DNA of 64,000 nucleotides from Alicycliphilus denitrificans K601 (GTDB lineage: Bacteria > Pseudomonadota > Gammaproteobacteria > Burkholderiales > Burkholderiaceae_C). Below the pieces are notes generated by a model. The model was given only the letters and a program-made list of their open reading frames with translations, was not told where the DNA came from and did not search any database. Shown in pieces: positions 1 through 8,108 of this stretch. The position numbers were made by a program, and so were the translations under genes. The stretch lies in contig NC_015422.1 of NCBI RefSeq assembly GCF_000204645.1, positions 4,109,001 to 4,173,000 of the forward strand, written 5' to 3'. Position 1 is the stretch's first letter, and each line of letters opens with the position of its first letter.

Positions 1-64
1 GGGACTGCACCACATGGGCGTCCCAGACCTTGTCGAACAGCGTGCGTGGATGGGGCGTGTCCAT
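1..64 (-). CDS. leuC: 3-isopropylmalate dehydratase large subunit-like protein, N-terminus only
   Basis: Only the first 21 codons are inside the window; the gene runs off the left edge. The visible peptide begins MDTPHPRTLFDKVWDAHVV, which matches the usual LeuC start (RTLYDKxWDxHVV) of aconitase-type isopropylmalate dehydratases. It lies 7 nt downstream of the isocitrate-lyase-family gene on the same strand, so the two are probably co-transcribed. LeuC-type subunits interconvert 2- and 3-isopropylmalate or act on related 2-alkylmalates. The GntR-controlled context may mean a catabolic paralogue rather than the leucine-biosynthesis gene. The family call is fairly firm, the substrate is not. 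Confidence 0.7.
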   Translation of the reverse strand, partial: MDTPHPRTLFDKVWDAHVVQS

Positions 65-71
65 GCCGTCC

Positions 72-935
72 TCACTGCGCCGTCTGGAAGCGGGTGCGCA
101 GTGCATCCCACTCGGCCGCGCCCAGGCGGCGAAAGCGCTCGGCCACGCCGGGCGTGCCTGCCGAGGCCGGCGGCTGCCCGGTGGCCTTGAGCGCCGACAG
201 TGCCTGCTCGCACGCCGAGGCGGCCGCGCCGATCAGCAGGCTGGGCAGGATGGCCAAGCGGTAGCCCATGTCCTGCGCCTGGGCCAGGCCCAGGTCCGGC
301 GTCTTGCCGCCGCGCACGATGTTGAGCAGGCACGGCCCCTGCACGAGGCGGGGGATGGATGCGAGTTCCTCGAGGGACTGGGCGGCTTCCACGAAGACCA
401 TGTCGGCGCCGGCCGCCAGGGCGGCGCGGGCGCGGCGCACGGCTTCGTCCAGGCCGAGCATGGCGCGCGCGTCGGTGCGCGCGATCACGAGGAAGTCCGG
501 GTCGCGCCGGGCGTGCAGCGCGGCGCGGATCTTGGCCACGAACTGCTCGCAGGGGATGACCTCCTTGCCGTCGAGGTGGCCGCAGCGCTTGGGCGCGACC
601 TGATCCTCGATGTGCAGGCCGGCGACGCCGCGCATCTCGTACTCGCGCACGGTGCGCGTGACGTTGAGCTCGTTGCCGTAGCCGGTGTCGGCGTCGGCGA
701 CCAGGGGGATGGCGACCGAGCGCGCCAGCACGCCGGCGGCATCGGCCATCTCGCTCATGCCGAGCAGGCCATAGTCGGGAAAGCCACGCGCGGCCGACGC
801 GCCGGCACCGGTCATGTAGACGCAGGGGAAGCCGGCGGCCTCCACCATCTTGGCGGTCATGCCGTCGTAGGCGCCGGGGGCGACGGTGATCTCGGGGCGC
901 GCGAGCAGGTCGCGCAGTGTGCGGGCAGGTGTCAT
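72..935 (-). CDS. Isocitrate lyase/PEP mutase family protein
   Basis: A 287-residue TIM-barrel enzyme of the isocitrate lyase/phosphoenolpyruvate mutase superfamily. Visible signatures are DADTGYGN (residues 81-88, metal site), IEDQ (109-112) and the catalytic-loop motif KRCGH (116-120), whose Cys is the usual active-site residue of lyases. Members include 2-methylisocitrate lyase, oxaloacetate decarboxylase and carboxyvinyl-carboxyphosphonate phosphonomutase-like proteins. They cleave or form C-C or C-P bonds of alpha-oxo or malate-type acids using Mg2+. It sits directly upstream of a leuC-like gene and divergent from a GntR regulator, suggesting a small regulated organic-acid pathway. The exact substrate cannot be read from the sequence. 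Confidence 0.85.
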   Translation of the reverse strand: MTPARTLRDLLARPEITVAPGAYDGMTAKMVEAAGFPCVYMTGAGASAARGFPDYGLLGMSEMADAAGVLARSVAIPLVADADTGYGNELNVTRTVREYEMRGVAGLHIEDQVAPKRCGHLDGKEVIPCEQFVAKIRAALHARRDPDFLVIARTDARAMLGLDEAVRRARAALAAGADMVFVEAAQSLEELASIPRLVQGPCLLNIVRGGKTPDLGLAQAQDMGYRLAILPSLLIGAAASACEQALSALKATGQPPASAGTPGVAERFRRLGAAEWDALRTRFQTAQ

Positions 936-993
936 GTTGGAAGAGCCGAGGCTGGAAGATCGCAGTGCGCTGCAGTAAAAATCTCAACGTAAC

Positions 994-1015
994 AACATCA
1001 TAACACTATGATGTT
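994..1015. promoter_or_regulatory. AT-rich perfect inverted repeat, likely GntR operator
   Basis: Arms AACATCATA and TATGATGTT (9 bp each) flank a 4-nt spacer. The flanks repeat related words (GTAACAACAT before, GTTATGTTGTTG after), giving a nested palindromic array. It lies in the divergent intergenic region between the lyase gene and the GntR regulator and is conspicuously AT-rich against a GC-rich background. By position it is the probable autoregulatory operator. Binding by the neighbouring regulator is inferred. Confidence 0.6.
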
Positions 1016-1098
1016 ATGTTGTTGATGGGATATGCCCGGATGGCAGGCACAATCACGTTCAGTTAGCGCCTTGCCGCCCGAGCACCGATCGAAGTTCC

Positions 1099-1893
1099 AT
1101 GGACACTGCCATTGCCCCCCTGCTGAGCCGCAAGCCCGGCACTGCCCTGCACCGCCAGCTTTTCATGGTTCTGCGCGACCAGATCGCCCAGGGCATTTAC
1201 CCGGTGGGCGGATTGATTCCGCCCGAAGATGCGCTGTGCGCGCAGTTCGACGTCTCGCGCATCACGGTGCGCCGAGCCGTCTCCGACCTCGAACAACTGG
1301 GCCTGGTGGAAAAGCGTCCCGGCCGCGGCACCTTCGTGCGGGCGGCGCCCCGGCCGCTGCGGCCGCAGGCCAGCTTCGGCTTGCTCGACTCACTGGGCCG
1401 GCAGGCCCGCGAGACCGAGGTGACTGTGCAGAAAGTGGAAATGGTCTCGCCCCCATCCGTGGTGGCGCAGCAGTTGCAACTGCCTGATGGCGAGGTCGCA
1501 GTGCATGCGGTGCGCCTGCGCTCGGTGCATGGCGTGCCGGTGATGGCCACCGACGCCTGGGTGCCGCGCGCGGTGGGTCAGCACGTGAGCGAGGCGGAGC
1601 TCAAGAAGCGTGCGCTGTTCGAAATCCTGATAGCCGAGGGTGTGAAGTTCGGCCGCGTGATCCAGGAGATGACTGCGGTCGCTGCGGACCCGGTGCTGGC
1701 GAATCTGCTGCAGGTCGACGTGGGGGCGCCGCTGGTCCGCTTGGTCCGGCTACTGCACGACAGGCGCAAGCGGCCGGTGCAATACATCACGATCCATTTC
1801 ACGGGCGAGCGCAGCCGCATCCTGATGGACGTGGCGGCTGACGCGGTCAACACCACGGGGGCCGGACAGATCGTGCACGACCCGGATTTGTAG
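1099..1893 (+). CDS. GntR family (HutC subfamily) transcriptional regulator
   Basis: A 264-residue regulator. Residues about 15-80 form the winged-helix GntR domain, with the typical sequence LRDQIAQGIYPVGG...FDVSRITVRRAVSDLEQLGLVEKRPGRGTFV. Residues about 95-245 form a UbiC-type (UTRA) effector domain of the HutC subfamily. It is divergent from the isocitrate-lyase-family gene and leuC-like gene across a palindromic AT-rich region, so it probably controls that operon and itself in response to a small organic acid. The effector is unknown. The start gives the full N-terminal helix before the winged helix and leaves the operator upstream. Confidence 0.85.
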   Translation: MDTAIAPLLSRKPGTALHRQLFMVLRDQIAQGIYPVGGLIPPEDALCAQFDVSRITVRRAVSDLEQLGLVEKRPGRGTFVRAAPRPLRPQASFGLLDSLGRQARETEVTVQKVEMVSPPSVVAQQLQLPDGEVAVHAVRLRSVHGVPVMATDAWVPRAVGQHVSEAELKKRALFEILIAEGVKFGRVIQEMTAVAADPVLANLLQVDVGAPLVRLVRLLHDRRKRPVQYITIHFTGERSRILMDVAADAVNTTGAGQIVHDPDL

Positions 1894-1947
1894 GCGCGAG
1901 CGGCGCGTGCCGCGCTACTGCCGCCCATGCAGGGGCGGGCGCTTGGA

Positions 1948-3798
1948 TCACGGCAGCGGTTCGTGCACCGCCTTCTTGGCCGAGTGCTCCTGCGCTTCGC
2001 GTTCCTGCCGCTCCTTGGCCATCTGCTCCACGAGCTGCTGGCGCCCCTGCTTGGCCACGGCGATCATGGCCTCGCGGTCGTTGTGGTGCTCGTACATGCG
2101 CTCAGACAGCGCGATGTTGTGGGCGCGGAAGCGCTCGGTCAGCCGGTCGGCTTCCTGGGGCGGCAGGCCCGTGAGCTCCAGCACCGTGCGCGCCGTGCGC
2201 AGGCTGGACTCGAACAGCTCGCGCTCCACATGGGTCACGCCCAGGTCGCGCAGGCTGTGCCAGTGCGTCACGTCGCGCGCGCGGGCCACCACCTGCAGGT
2301 GCGGAAAATGCTTCTTCGCCAGCTGCACGATCTTGATCGACTGGTCGGGAGCGTCCACCGCCACCACCAGGATGCGGGCCTGCTCCGCGCCGGCCATGCG
2401 CAGCAGGTTCGCGCGCGTGGCGTCGCCGTAGAACACGCGGTAGCCGAAGGTATGGGCCACCTCCAGCATCTCCACGCTGTGGTCCAGCACCGTGGCGGGG
2501 ACGCCCTGGGCGAGCATCAGGCGCGCCACGATCTGCCCGTAGCGCCCGAAGCCGGCGATGATCACCGGCGCGCTCTGCGGCTCGGAGATCTCCCGCACCT
2601 GCGGCGCGCTCTTGAGCGTGGCGAAGCGTTTGAGCAGCACGCGGTCCAGCAGCGCCAGCAGCAGCGGGCTGATAAGCATGGACAGCGCCACCGCGCCTAT
2701 CAGCAGCGAGGCTGTCTCGGGGGGAATGGCGCCGAACGTGGCGCCGGCCTGGAACACCACGAAGGCGAATTCACCGCCCTGCGCCAGCATCAGCGTGAAC
2801 ACGGGCCGCTCCTGGTAGGGCATGGCGGTCACGCGCGCCAGCAGCCAGATCACCAGCGCCTTGACGATCAGGAAGCCCAGCAGCAGGCCCAGCATGACCA
2901 AGGGCTGGCGCAGAATCACGCCGAAGTCGATGCTCATGCCCACGGCGATGAAGAACAGACCCAGCAGCAGGCCCTTGAAGGGCTCGATGTCGGTCTCCAG
3001 CTCGCGCCGGTATTCGCTGTCGGCCAGCAGCACGCCGGCCAGGAAGGCACCCAGCGCCATGGAAAGGCCCACCGACAGCATCAGCATGGCGATGCCCACC
3101 ACCAGGAACAGCGAGGTGGCGGTGAAGATCTCGGGCGTCTTGCTCCTGGCGATCCAGCGCAGCAGCGGCCGCAGCACCCAGCGCCCGCCGAGCACGATGG
3201 CGCCCACCACGGCCACGATCTTGAAGGCCTCGGCCATCAGGTCCTGCGGCGCATGCGGGTGGGCAGCATCGGCCGCCGCCACACCCAGCAGCGGCAGCAG
3301 TGCCAGGATGGGGATGGCGGCCACGTCCTGGAACAGCAGGATGGAGAACGCCTTCTGTCCGCCATCGGTGCGCATGAGGTTGCGTTCGTTGATGACCTGC
3401 AGCGCGATCGCGGTGGAAGACAGCGCCAGCCCCAGCGCCCCCACCAGCCCCACGCGCCAGGGCAGGCCGAAGGTCCAGGCCGCAGCCCACAGCAGCGCGG
3501 CGCAGCCCAGCATCTGCGCCGAGCCCAGGCCGAAGATGGGGCGGCGCATGCTCCACAGGCGGGCCGGCTGCAGCTCCAGCCCCACGAGGAACAGCATTAG
3601 CACCACGCCGAACTCGGCGAAGTGCAGGATGTCCTGTACATTGCTGACGAGCGAGAGGCCCCAGGGCCCGATGGCGATGCCCGCGGCCAGGTAGCCGATG
3701 ATGGCGCCCAGGCCCAGCGCGCGGGCGATGGGCACCGCGATCACGGCCGCGGCAAGGTAGGTGAATCCGTAGGTGAGCCAGACGGGGGCGTGGGCCAT
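1948..3798 (-). CDS. Monovalent cation:proton antiporter, KefB/KefC type
   Basis: About 616 residues starting at MAHAPVWL; a longer reading upstream is non-conserved and crosses the divergent promoter. Residues 1-390 contain about 12 hydrophobic segments of the CPA2 Na+/H+ exchanger domain, including FQDVAAIP (156-163) and SIDFGV (289-294). Residues about 411-525 form a TrkA-N/RCK nucleotide-binding domain beginning GFGRYGQ (416-422). The tail is charged and coiled-coil-like (KERQEREAQEHSAKK). The family exports K+ in exchange for H+, gated by glutathione adducts or nucleotide binding, and protects against electrophiles and acid stress. No ancillary KefF/KefG gene is adjacent. It is divergent from the LysE-type exporter. 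Confidence 0.88.
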   Translation of the reverse strand: MAHAPVWLTYGFTYLAAAVIAVPIARALGLGAIIGYLAAGIAIGPWGLSLVSNVQDILHFAEFGVVLMLFLVGLELQPARLWSMRRPIFGLGSAQMLGCAALLWAAAWTFGLPWRVGLVGALGLALSSTAIALQVINERNLMRTDGGQKAFSILLFQDVAAIPILALLPLLGVAAADAAHPHAPQDLMAEAFKIVAVVGAIVLGGRWVLRPLLRWIARSKTPEIFTATSLFLVVGIAMLMLSVGLSMALGAFLAGVLLADSEYRRELETDIEPFKGLLLGLFFIAVGMSIDFGVILRQPLVMLGLLLGFLIVKALVIWLLARVTAMPYQERPVFTLMLAQGGEFAFVVFQAGATFGAIPPETASLLIGAVALSMLISPLLLALLDRVLLKRFATLKSAPQVREISEPQSAPVIIAGFGRYGQIVARLMLAQGVPATVLDHSVEMLEVAHTFGYRVFYGDATRANLLRMAGAEQARILVVAVDAPDQSIKIVQLAKKHFPHLQVVARARDVTHWHSLRDLGVTHVERELFESSLRTARTVLELTGLPPQEADRLTERFRAHNIALSERMYEHHNDREAMIAVAKQGRQQLVEQMAKERQEREAQEHSAKKAVHEPLP

Positions 3799-3916
3799 GG
3801 TGGGACGGGGTGCGGGGCGGGAAGCGGTCCGAAATTGTGACACCCCGCGTCCATCGGCGCAGGCGCCGTCCGTCGATAGAATCGGCCGTTTCCTTTCTCT
3901 TCTTACGCGGCGCGAC

Positions 3917-4555
3917 ATGGACTGGCATACCTGGATGGCTTTTTTTGCGGCATCGTGGGTGATCGCCATCTCGCCGGGCTCGGGCGCCGTGCTGTCCATG
4001 AGCCATGGCCTGTCCTACGGCGTGCGCAAGACGGGCGCCACCATCCTGGGGCTGGAGCTGGGCCTGCTGTTCATCCTCGTCGTGGCGGGCGCGGGCGTGG
4101 GCTCGCTGCTCATCGCATCGGAGCTCGCCTTTGGCATCGTCAAGGTGCTGGGCGCGTGCTACCTCATCTACCTGGGCCTGTGCCAGTGGCGCGCGGGCTC
4201 CGTCGGCACGCTGGGCGGCGACCTCGTGGCCGCGCCCGCGAGCTGGCGCCGGCGCGTGCTGACCGGGGCGCTGACCAACGCCACTAACCCCAAGGGCATC
4301 CTGTTCATGGTGGCCGTGCTGCCGCAGTTCATGAGCGATGCGCGCCCGCTGTGGAGCCAGCTGCTGGTCATGGCCGCGACCTTGATCACGGTGGACCTGA
4401 TCGTCATGAACGGCTATGCCGCCGGAGCCAGCGCGCTGCGCCGCCTGATGCAGAACGCCGGCGCCATGCGCGCGCAGAACCGCGTGTTCGGCGGCTTGCT
4501 GATGCTGGTGGGCACGGGGCTGTTCTTCGTCAAGCGTGGCACGCAGCACGCCTGA
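3917..4555 (+). CDS. LysE/RhtB family amino-acid exporter
   Basis: A 212-residue inner-membrane protein with about six hydrophobic segments and the family hallmark ISPGSGAVLSMSHGLSYGVRKT near the N-terminus. NATNPKG at about residue 120 is also characteristic. LysE/RhtB proteins export amino acids or related metabolites using the proton gradient; the substrate here is not predictable. I start at MDWHTWMAFF because it places the signature at the usual position; an in-frame upstream extension is charged and proline-rich. It is divergent from the KefC-type gene, with 118 nt between start codons. Confidence 0.85.
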   Translation: MDWHTWMAFFAASWVIAISPGSGAVLSMSHGLSYGVRKTGATILGLELGLLFILVVAGAGVGSLLIASELAFGIVKVLGACYLIYLGLCQWRAGSVGTLGGDLVAAPASWRRRVLTGALTNATNPKGILFMVAVLPQFMSDARPLWSQLLVMAATLITVDLIVMNGYAAGASALRRLMQNAGAMRAQNRVFGGLLMLVGTGLFFVKRGTQHA

Positions 4556-4565
4556 TGCTTTCGAA

Positions 4566-4612
4566 TTAATAGTTACAAGCGCTTGCTGGATGGGCGCTGA
4601 AGCCGGTTTTCA
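4566..4612. repeat. Degenerate copy of the Comamonadaceae intergenic palindromic repeat
   Basis: AATAGTTACAAGCGCTTG, then CTGGATGGGCGCTG, then AAGCCGGTTTT. The words resemble the family consensus AATAGCTACTAGCGCTTG...GCGCT.GAAGCTATTTT also seen near 18117, 27973, 28675 and 63906. It occupies most of the gap between the exporter and the ParA gene. Degenerate palindromic arms are visible. Confidence 0.55.
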
Positions 4613-4634
4613 TTCAAAACTGTAGAGGGGTCGC

Positions 4635-5255
4635 ATGCCGGTCATCGCTGTTGCCAGTCCCAAGGGCGGCGTGGGCAAGTCCACGCTGGCCACCAACATC
4701 GCGGGCTACTTCGCCAGCCGCGGCCACCAGGTCGTGCTGGGCGACGCGGACCGCCAGCAGTCCGCGCGCCTGTGGCTGCAGCAGCGCCCCCAGGCGGCGC
4801 GGCCCATAGGCGTGTGGGAGGTGGATGCCGACTGGATCAGCGCCCCGCCCAGGCAGGCCACTCACGCCGTGCTCGACACCCCCGCGGGCCTGGGCGGCTG
4901 GCGCCTGAAGGACGCGCTGAAACTGGCCGACAGGATCATCGTGCCGTTGCAGCCCAGTCTGTTCGATATCTTCGCCACGGGCCAGTACCTGGACGAGCTG
5001 GCCGCGCAGCGCAAGGGCGGGCTGGCGCGGGTGGCCATCGTCGGTATGCGCGTGGACCCGCGCACCATCGCCGCCGAAAAGCTGCGCAACTTCGTGGACG
5101 GCCTGGGCCTGCCCGTGCTCGGCTACCTGCGCAACACGCAGAACTACATCCAGCTGGCGGCGCAGGGCCAGTCGGTGTTCGACGTGACCGCCTCGCGCGT
5201 GGCGCGCGACCTGGAGCAGTGGCAGGGCATCTGCGCCTGGCTCGACGAGGCTTGA
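4635..5255 (+). CDS. ParA family partitioning-type ATPase (orphan)
   Basis: A 206-residue P-loop ATPase with the deviant Walker A motif KGGVGKST (residues 10-17), switch-like DADRQQS (about 36-42) and VLDTPAG (about 78-84). It is near the length of the small ParA/ParC/MinD-like group that lacks an N-terminal DNA-binding domain. Such proteins position chromosomes, plasmids, chemoreceptor arrays or other cargo by ATP-dependent surface gradients. No ParB or centromere-like array is visible nearby, so the cargo is unknown. It ends just before a strong hairpin shared with the convergent DUF4148 gene. Confidence 0.85.
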   Translation: MPVIAVASPKGGVGKSTLATNIAGYFASRGHQVVLGDADRQQSARLWLQQRPQAARPIGVWEVDADWISAPPRQATHAVLDTPAGLGGWRLKDALKLADRIIVPLQPSLFDIFATGQYLDELAAQRKGGLARVAIVGMRVDPRTIAAEKLRNFVDGLGLPVLGYLRNTQNYIQLAAQGQSVFDVTASRVARDLEQWQGICAWLDEA

Positions 5256-5277
5256 TTCCATAACACGGCCGGCCATG

Positions 5278-5312
5278 AAAAGGCCGCTCGCCCCCTGCAA
5301 GGGGCGAGCGGC
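5278..5312 (-). terminator. Intrinsic terminator of the DUF4148 gene (possibly bidirectional)
   Basis: A perfect 12-bp GC-rich stem, GCCGCTCGCCCC / GGGGCGAGCGGC, with a 6-nt loop. On the minus strand it is followed by TTTT. It lies between the convergent ParA and DUF4148 genes and could also stop readthrough from ParA. Confidence 0.8.
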
Positions 5313-5334
5313 TTGGCGTGCCCGTGGAAGCGGA

Positions 5335-5658
5335 TCAGTTGAAGTTGCTCGCGTGGGAGTGGGCGCTGGCCTGGGTGGCCTCGATCGCCTCATTGCGCAC
5401 CTCGGCGCGCGTCCGCGCGCTCGCCGTGCCGCCCAATGGGGCGGCGGCCATGTCGTCCCACTCGCCGGAGCGGGGCATGGTGCCGTTGGCGCGCGCGGCC
5501 ACCAGGTCGGCGATCACGGCCTCGCGGGTGAGCGTGCTCGGTTGCGTCTGCATGAGGTTGGCGGGGTAGGTGCCCTCGCCGTACTGGACGGGGGCGTCGG
5601 CATGCGCGGCGGCGATGGCGCCCAAGGCCAGCGCGGCGGCGATCAGGGTCTTGTTCAT
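5335..5658 (-). CDS. DUF4148 domain-containing secreted protein
   Basis: A 107-residue protein with a clear Sec signal peptide (MNKTLIAAALALGAIAAAHA, cleavage after AHA) and a short periplasmic part containing LTREAVIADLVAARANGTMP. That sequence is the characteristic DUF4148 core, abundant as paralogues in Burkholderiales. A good Shine-Dalgarno (AAGGAAGG) precedes the ATG. The function of the family is unknown. The gene is convergent with ParA, sharing the terminator, and divergent from the LysR regulator. Confidence 0.85.
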   Translation of the reverse strand: MNKTLIAAALALGAIAAAHADAPVQYGEGTYPANLMQTQPSTLTREAVIADLVAARANGTMPRSGEWDDMAAAPLGGTASARTRAEVRNEAIEATQASAHSHASNFN

Positions 5659-5872
5659 GGTGTGTTCCTTCCTTGGCAGGGTTGTCCTTTCCCGGGCTCG
5701 GGCTGCTGCCGGTCTCCCCGGGGCTGTGGGCGGTTGCGCTCGAAGATGAATGCAATGCCGTCCATGGAGTGCACTTTATCGAGGGATAACCCTTGGAAAA
5801 AGCCGCATTCCTGCAACGATTGGTTCATGAAATTGAAATAATCGCGGCCATTGCAGACAGGGGTGACCGGAC

Positions 5873-6808
5873 ATGGACAGGCTGATGACGATGCGTGTAT
5901 TCCAGGCCGTGGCCGACGAGGGCGGCTTTGCGGCCGCGGCGCGCGCGCTGGACATGGCGCCCGCCACGGTGACGCGCTTCGTCGCCGACCTGGAGCGCGA
6001 CGTGGGCGCGCGCCTGCTGCAGCGCACCACGCGCCGGGTATCGCTGACCGAGGTGGGCGCGGCCTATTTGGCCCGCGTGCGCACGATCCTGGCCGAGGTG
6101 GGCGAGGCGCGGGCCATGGCGCAGGAATACACCGGGGGCATGGGCGGCGTGCTGCGGGTGTGCGCCAGCCCGGCGCTGGCCACCCACATCCTGGCGCCGC
6201 TGGTGGCGCAGTTCCGGCAGCGGCATCCGGCCGTGCTGCTGGACATCCACGTGCGGATAGGCGACGACCTGCCGATCGCCGACCACGACATCACCTTGCT
6301 CGGCACGCCTTCGGACTACGACGCCGACCTGATCGCGCGGCCCTTCGCGTCCACGGTGGGCGTGCTGTGCGCCTCGCTAGCCTACCTGGGCCGCCGCGGC
6401 GCGCCGCGTACGCCGCAGGAACTGTCGGAGCATGACTGCCTGCTGGCGGACCACATGGCGGATATGCGCCACGGCGTGGTGCGGCTCAGCCATCCGGCGC
6501 ATGGCGAGCGCTTGACCGAGGTGGCCGTGCGTCCGGTGTGCGTGGTCAACCATTCGGACACGCTCATGGGGATTGCGCTCGGCGGCGCCGGCATCGCCGT
6601 CCTGTCCGTTGACTTGGTGGCGGAGCACCTGCAGAGCGGCCGGCTGGTGCGCGTGCTCGCGCCCTGGACCTGCGGCCACTACACGCTCTACGCCGCGCTG
6701 CCCAGCCGCAAGTTCATGCCGACGCGCACCCGGGCCTTCCTGGACTTCCTGTCGGAGCACACGCGCAAGCGCATCCGCGAGGCGCTGGGCGGCGAGGCCG
6801 GGGATTAG
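5873..6808 (+). CDS. LysR family transcriptional regulator
   Basis: A 311-residue LysR-type regulator. The N-terminal helix-turn-helix spans residues about 1-60 (MRVFQAVADEGGFAAAARALDMAPATVTRFVADLE). The substrate-binding domain begins at about residue 88 (GVLRVCASPALATHILAPLV). LTTRs usually regulate a divergent or neighbouring gene. Here the divergent gene encodes the DUF4148 protein 214 nt away, so that target is possible but unproven. The 3' end overlaps the convergent trmL by 4 nt. Confidence 0.85.
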   Translation: MDRLMTMRVFQAVADEGGFAAAARALDMAPATVTRFVADLERDVGARLLQRTTRRVSLTEVGAAYLARVRTILAEVGEARAMAQEYTGGMGGVLRVCASPALATHILAPLVAQFRQRHPAVLLDIHVRIGDDLPIADHDITLLGTPSDYDADLIARPFASTVGVLCASLAYLGRRGAPRTPQELSEHDCLLADHMADMRHGVVRLSHPAHGERLTEVAVRPVCVVNHSDTLMGIALGGAGIAVLSVDLVAEHLQSGRLVRVLAPWTCGHYTLYAALPSRKFMPTRTRAFLDFLSEHTRKRIREALGGEAGD

Positions 6809-7281
6809 CGGGGTGCGGGCGCCAGGAAGCTGTTTTGCCGCCAGGCCTCGTAGACCGTCACGGCCACCGCGTTCGACAGGTTCAGGCTGCGCTGCCCGGG
6901 CAGCATCGGCAGGCGCAGGCGCTGCGCGGGCGGGAAGGTCTCGCGCAGCTCGGGCGGCAGGCCGCGCGATTCGGCGCCGAACACCATCCAGTCGCCAGGC
7001 AGGAAGCCCGCGTCGTAGACCGAGCGCGTGCCGTGCGTGGTCAGCGCGAACATGCGCGAGGGGTCGGGCCGCATGTCGCGCAGCAGCGCCGTCCAGCCGC
7101 TGTGGCGGCGCACCTCGGCGTACTCGTGGTAGTCCAGGCCCGCGCGCCGCATGAGCCGGTCCTCCATGGAAAAGCCCAGCGGCTCTACCAGGTGCAGCAT
7201 GCAGCCGGTGTTGGCGGCCAGGCGAATCACGTTGCCGGTGTTGGGCGGGATCTCGGGCTCGACGAGGACGATGTGGAACAT
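6805..7281 (-). CDS. trmL: tRNA (cytidine(34)-2'-O)-methyltransferase
   Basis: A 158-residue SPOUT-class (SpoU-type) methyltransferase close to the typical 155-residue TrmL length. Motifs: PPNTGNVIRLAANTG near the start, FGAESRGLP (about 101-109) and LPMLPGQRSLNLSNAVAV (about 124-141), the trefoil-knot AdoMet site. TrmL methylates the wobble ribose of tRNA-Leu isoacceptors. It follows comF on the same strand after a 54-nt gap and may be co-transcribed. The 3' end overlaps the LysR gene. Confidence 0.92.
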   Translation of the reverse strand: MFHIVLVEPEIPPNTGNVIRLAANTGCMLHLVEPLGFSMEDRLMRRAGLDYHEYAEVRRHSGWTALLRDMRPDPSRMFALTTHGTRSVYDAGFLPGDWMVFGAESRGLPPELRETFPPAQRLRLPMLPGQRSLNLSNAVAVTVYEAWRQNSFLAPAPR

Positions 7282-7335
7282 CGTGCTATTGTCAACCGGT
7301 ATGGCGCCTGCCCGCGCCCCGCCGGTGCGACCCGG

Positions 7336-8073
7336 TCATGGCGTGCGCGCCAGCACGATGGCAGCGACGTGGCGCGCGCCGGCCTCGCGCAGGGGCGCGG
7401 CGGCCGCGTGCAGCGTGGCACCCGTGGTCATCACGTCGTCCACCAGCAGCACGCGCCGGCCCGACGCTTGCGCCGCCAGCAGCGGGTCGAGCATGAACGC
7501 GCCGCGCAGGTTGCGCAGGCGCTGCGCGCGCGTGAGGTGGCTTTGCGCCTCGGCGTCGCGTGTGCGCAGCAGCAGATGCGGGTGCATGTGCGGGCTGCCC
7601 AGCCGGCGCGCCAGCAGCAGCGCCTGGTTGTAGCCGCGCTGGCGCAGCCGCTCGCGCGACAGCGGCACGGGCAGCACCAGGTCGGCCTGCGCGATGGCGG
7701 TCTGCGCGCCCGGGGCCTGCCGCATGAGCTCGGCCAGCGCGGCAGCCCAGCCCGGGTCGGCCTGGAACTTGAACTGCGCCAGGAGATGGGCCCACGGGAA
7801 GCCGTAGCTCACGGCGGCCAGGCAGGCGTCGAGCGGCGGCGGGTGGCGCAGGCATTCCCCGCACTGCGCCACGCCGTCGGGAACCACGGCCGCGCAGGTA
7901 CTGCAGCGCGCGCCCGGCCGGGCGAATTGCGCGCGGCAGGCATCGCACAGGCGGCGCGCGGGCCATGCGTGGCAAACGGCGCACTGGCTGGGCAGCCCGG
8001 CTGCCAGGCCCGTCAGGGCATGCAGCCCGCGGCGCCAGTGCTGCGATATCCCTGCGGGGCGCGTGTCGGCCAT
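7336..8073 (-). CDS. comF: ComF family phosphoribosyltransferase-like protein
   Basis: A 245-residue protein starting at MADTRPAG. The N-terminal third has four CxxC pairs (CAVC, CDAC, CSTC, CGEC), a zinc-binding double ribbon. The C-terminal part has the type I PRTase signature VLLVDDVMTTGAT. ComF proteins are needed for DNA uptake in naturally competent bacteria and may have a nucleotide-linked role elsewhere. A longer in-frame reading starts upstream but would cross the divergent methyltransferase start. Spacing to the divergent gene is only 35 nt, so the two promoters overlap. Confidence 0.85.
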   Translation of the reverse strand: MADTRPAGISQHWRRGLHALTGLAAGLPSQCAVCHAWPARRLCDACRAQFARPGARCSTCAAVVPDGVAQCGECLRHPPPLDACLAAVSYGFPWAHLLAQFKFQADPGWAAALAELMRQAPGAQTAIAQADLVLPVPLSRERLRQRGYNQALLLARRLGSPHMHPHLLLRTRDAEAQSHLTRAQRLRNLRGAFMLDPLLAAQASGRRVLLVDDVMTTGATLHAAAAPLREAGARHVAAIVLARTP

Positions 8074-8108
8074 GGGCTCAATATACTCGCGGCCATTTGC
8101 GGCCCGCC

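Noticed and set aside
1927..3600. 557-codon plus-strand reading opposite the KefC-type gene
   Set aside because: Gln/His/Arg-rich shadow with no domain; the opposite strand encodes a clear antiporter.
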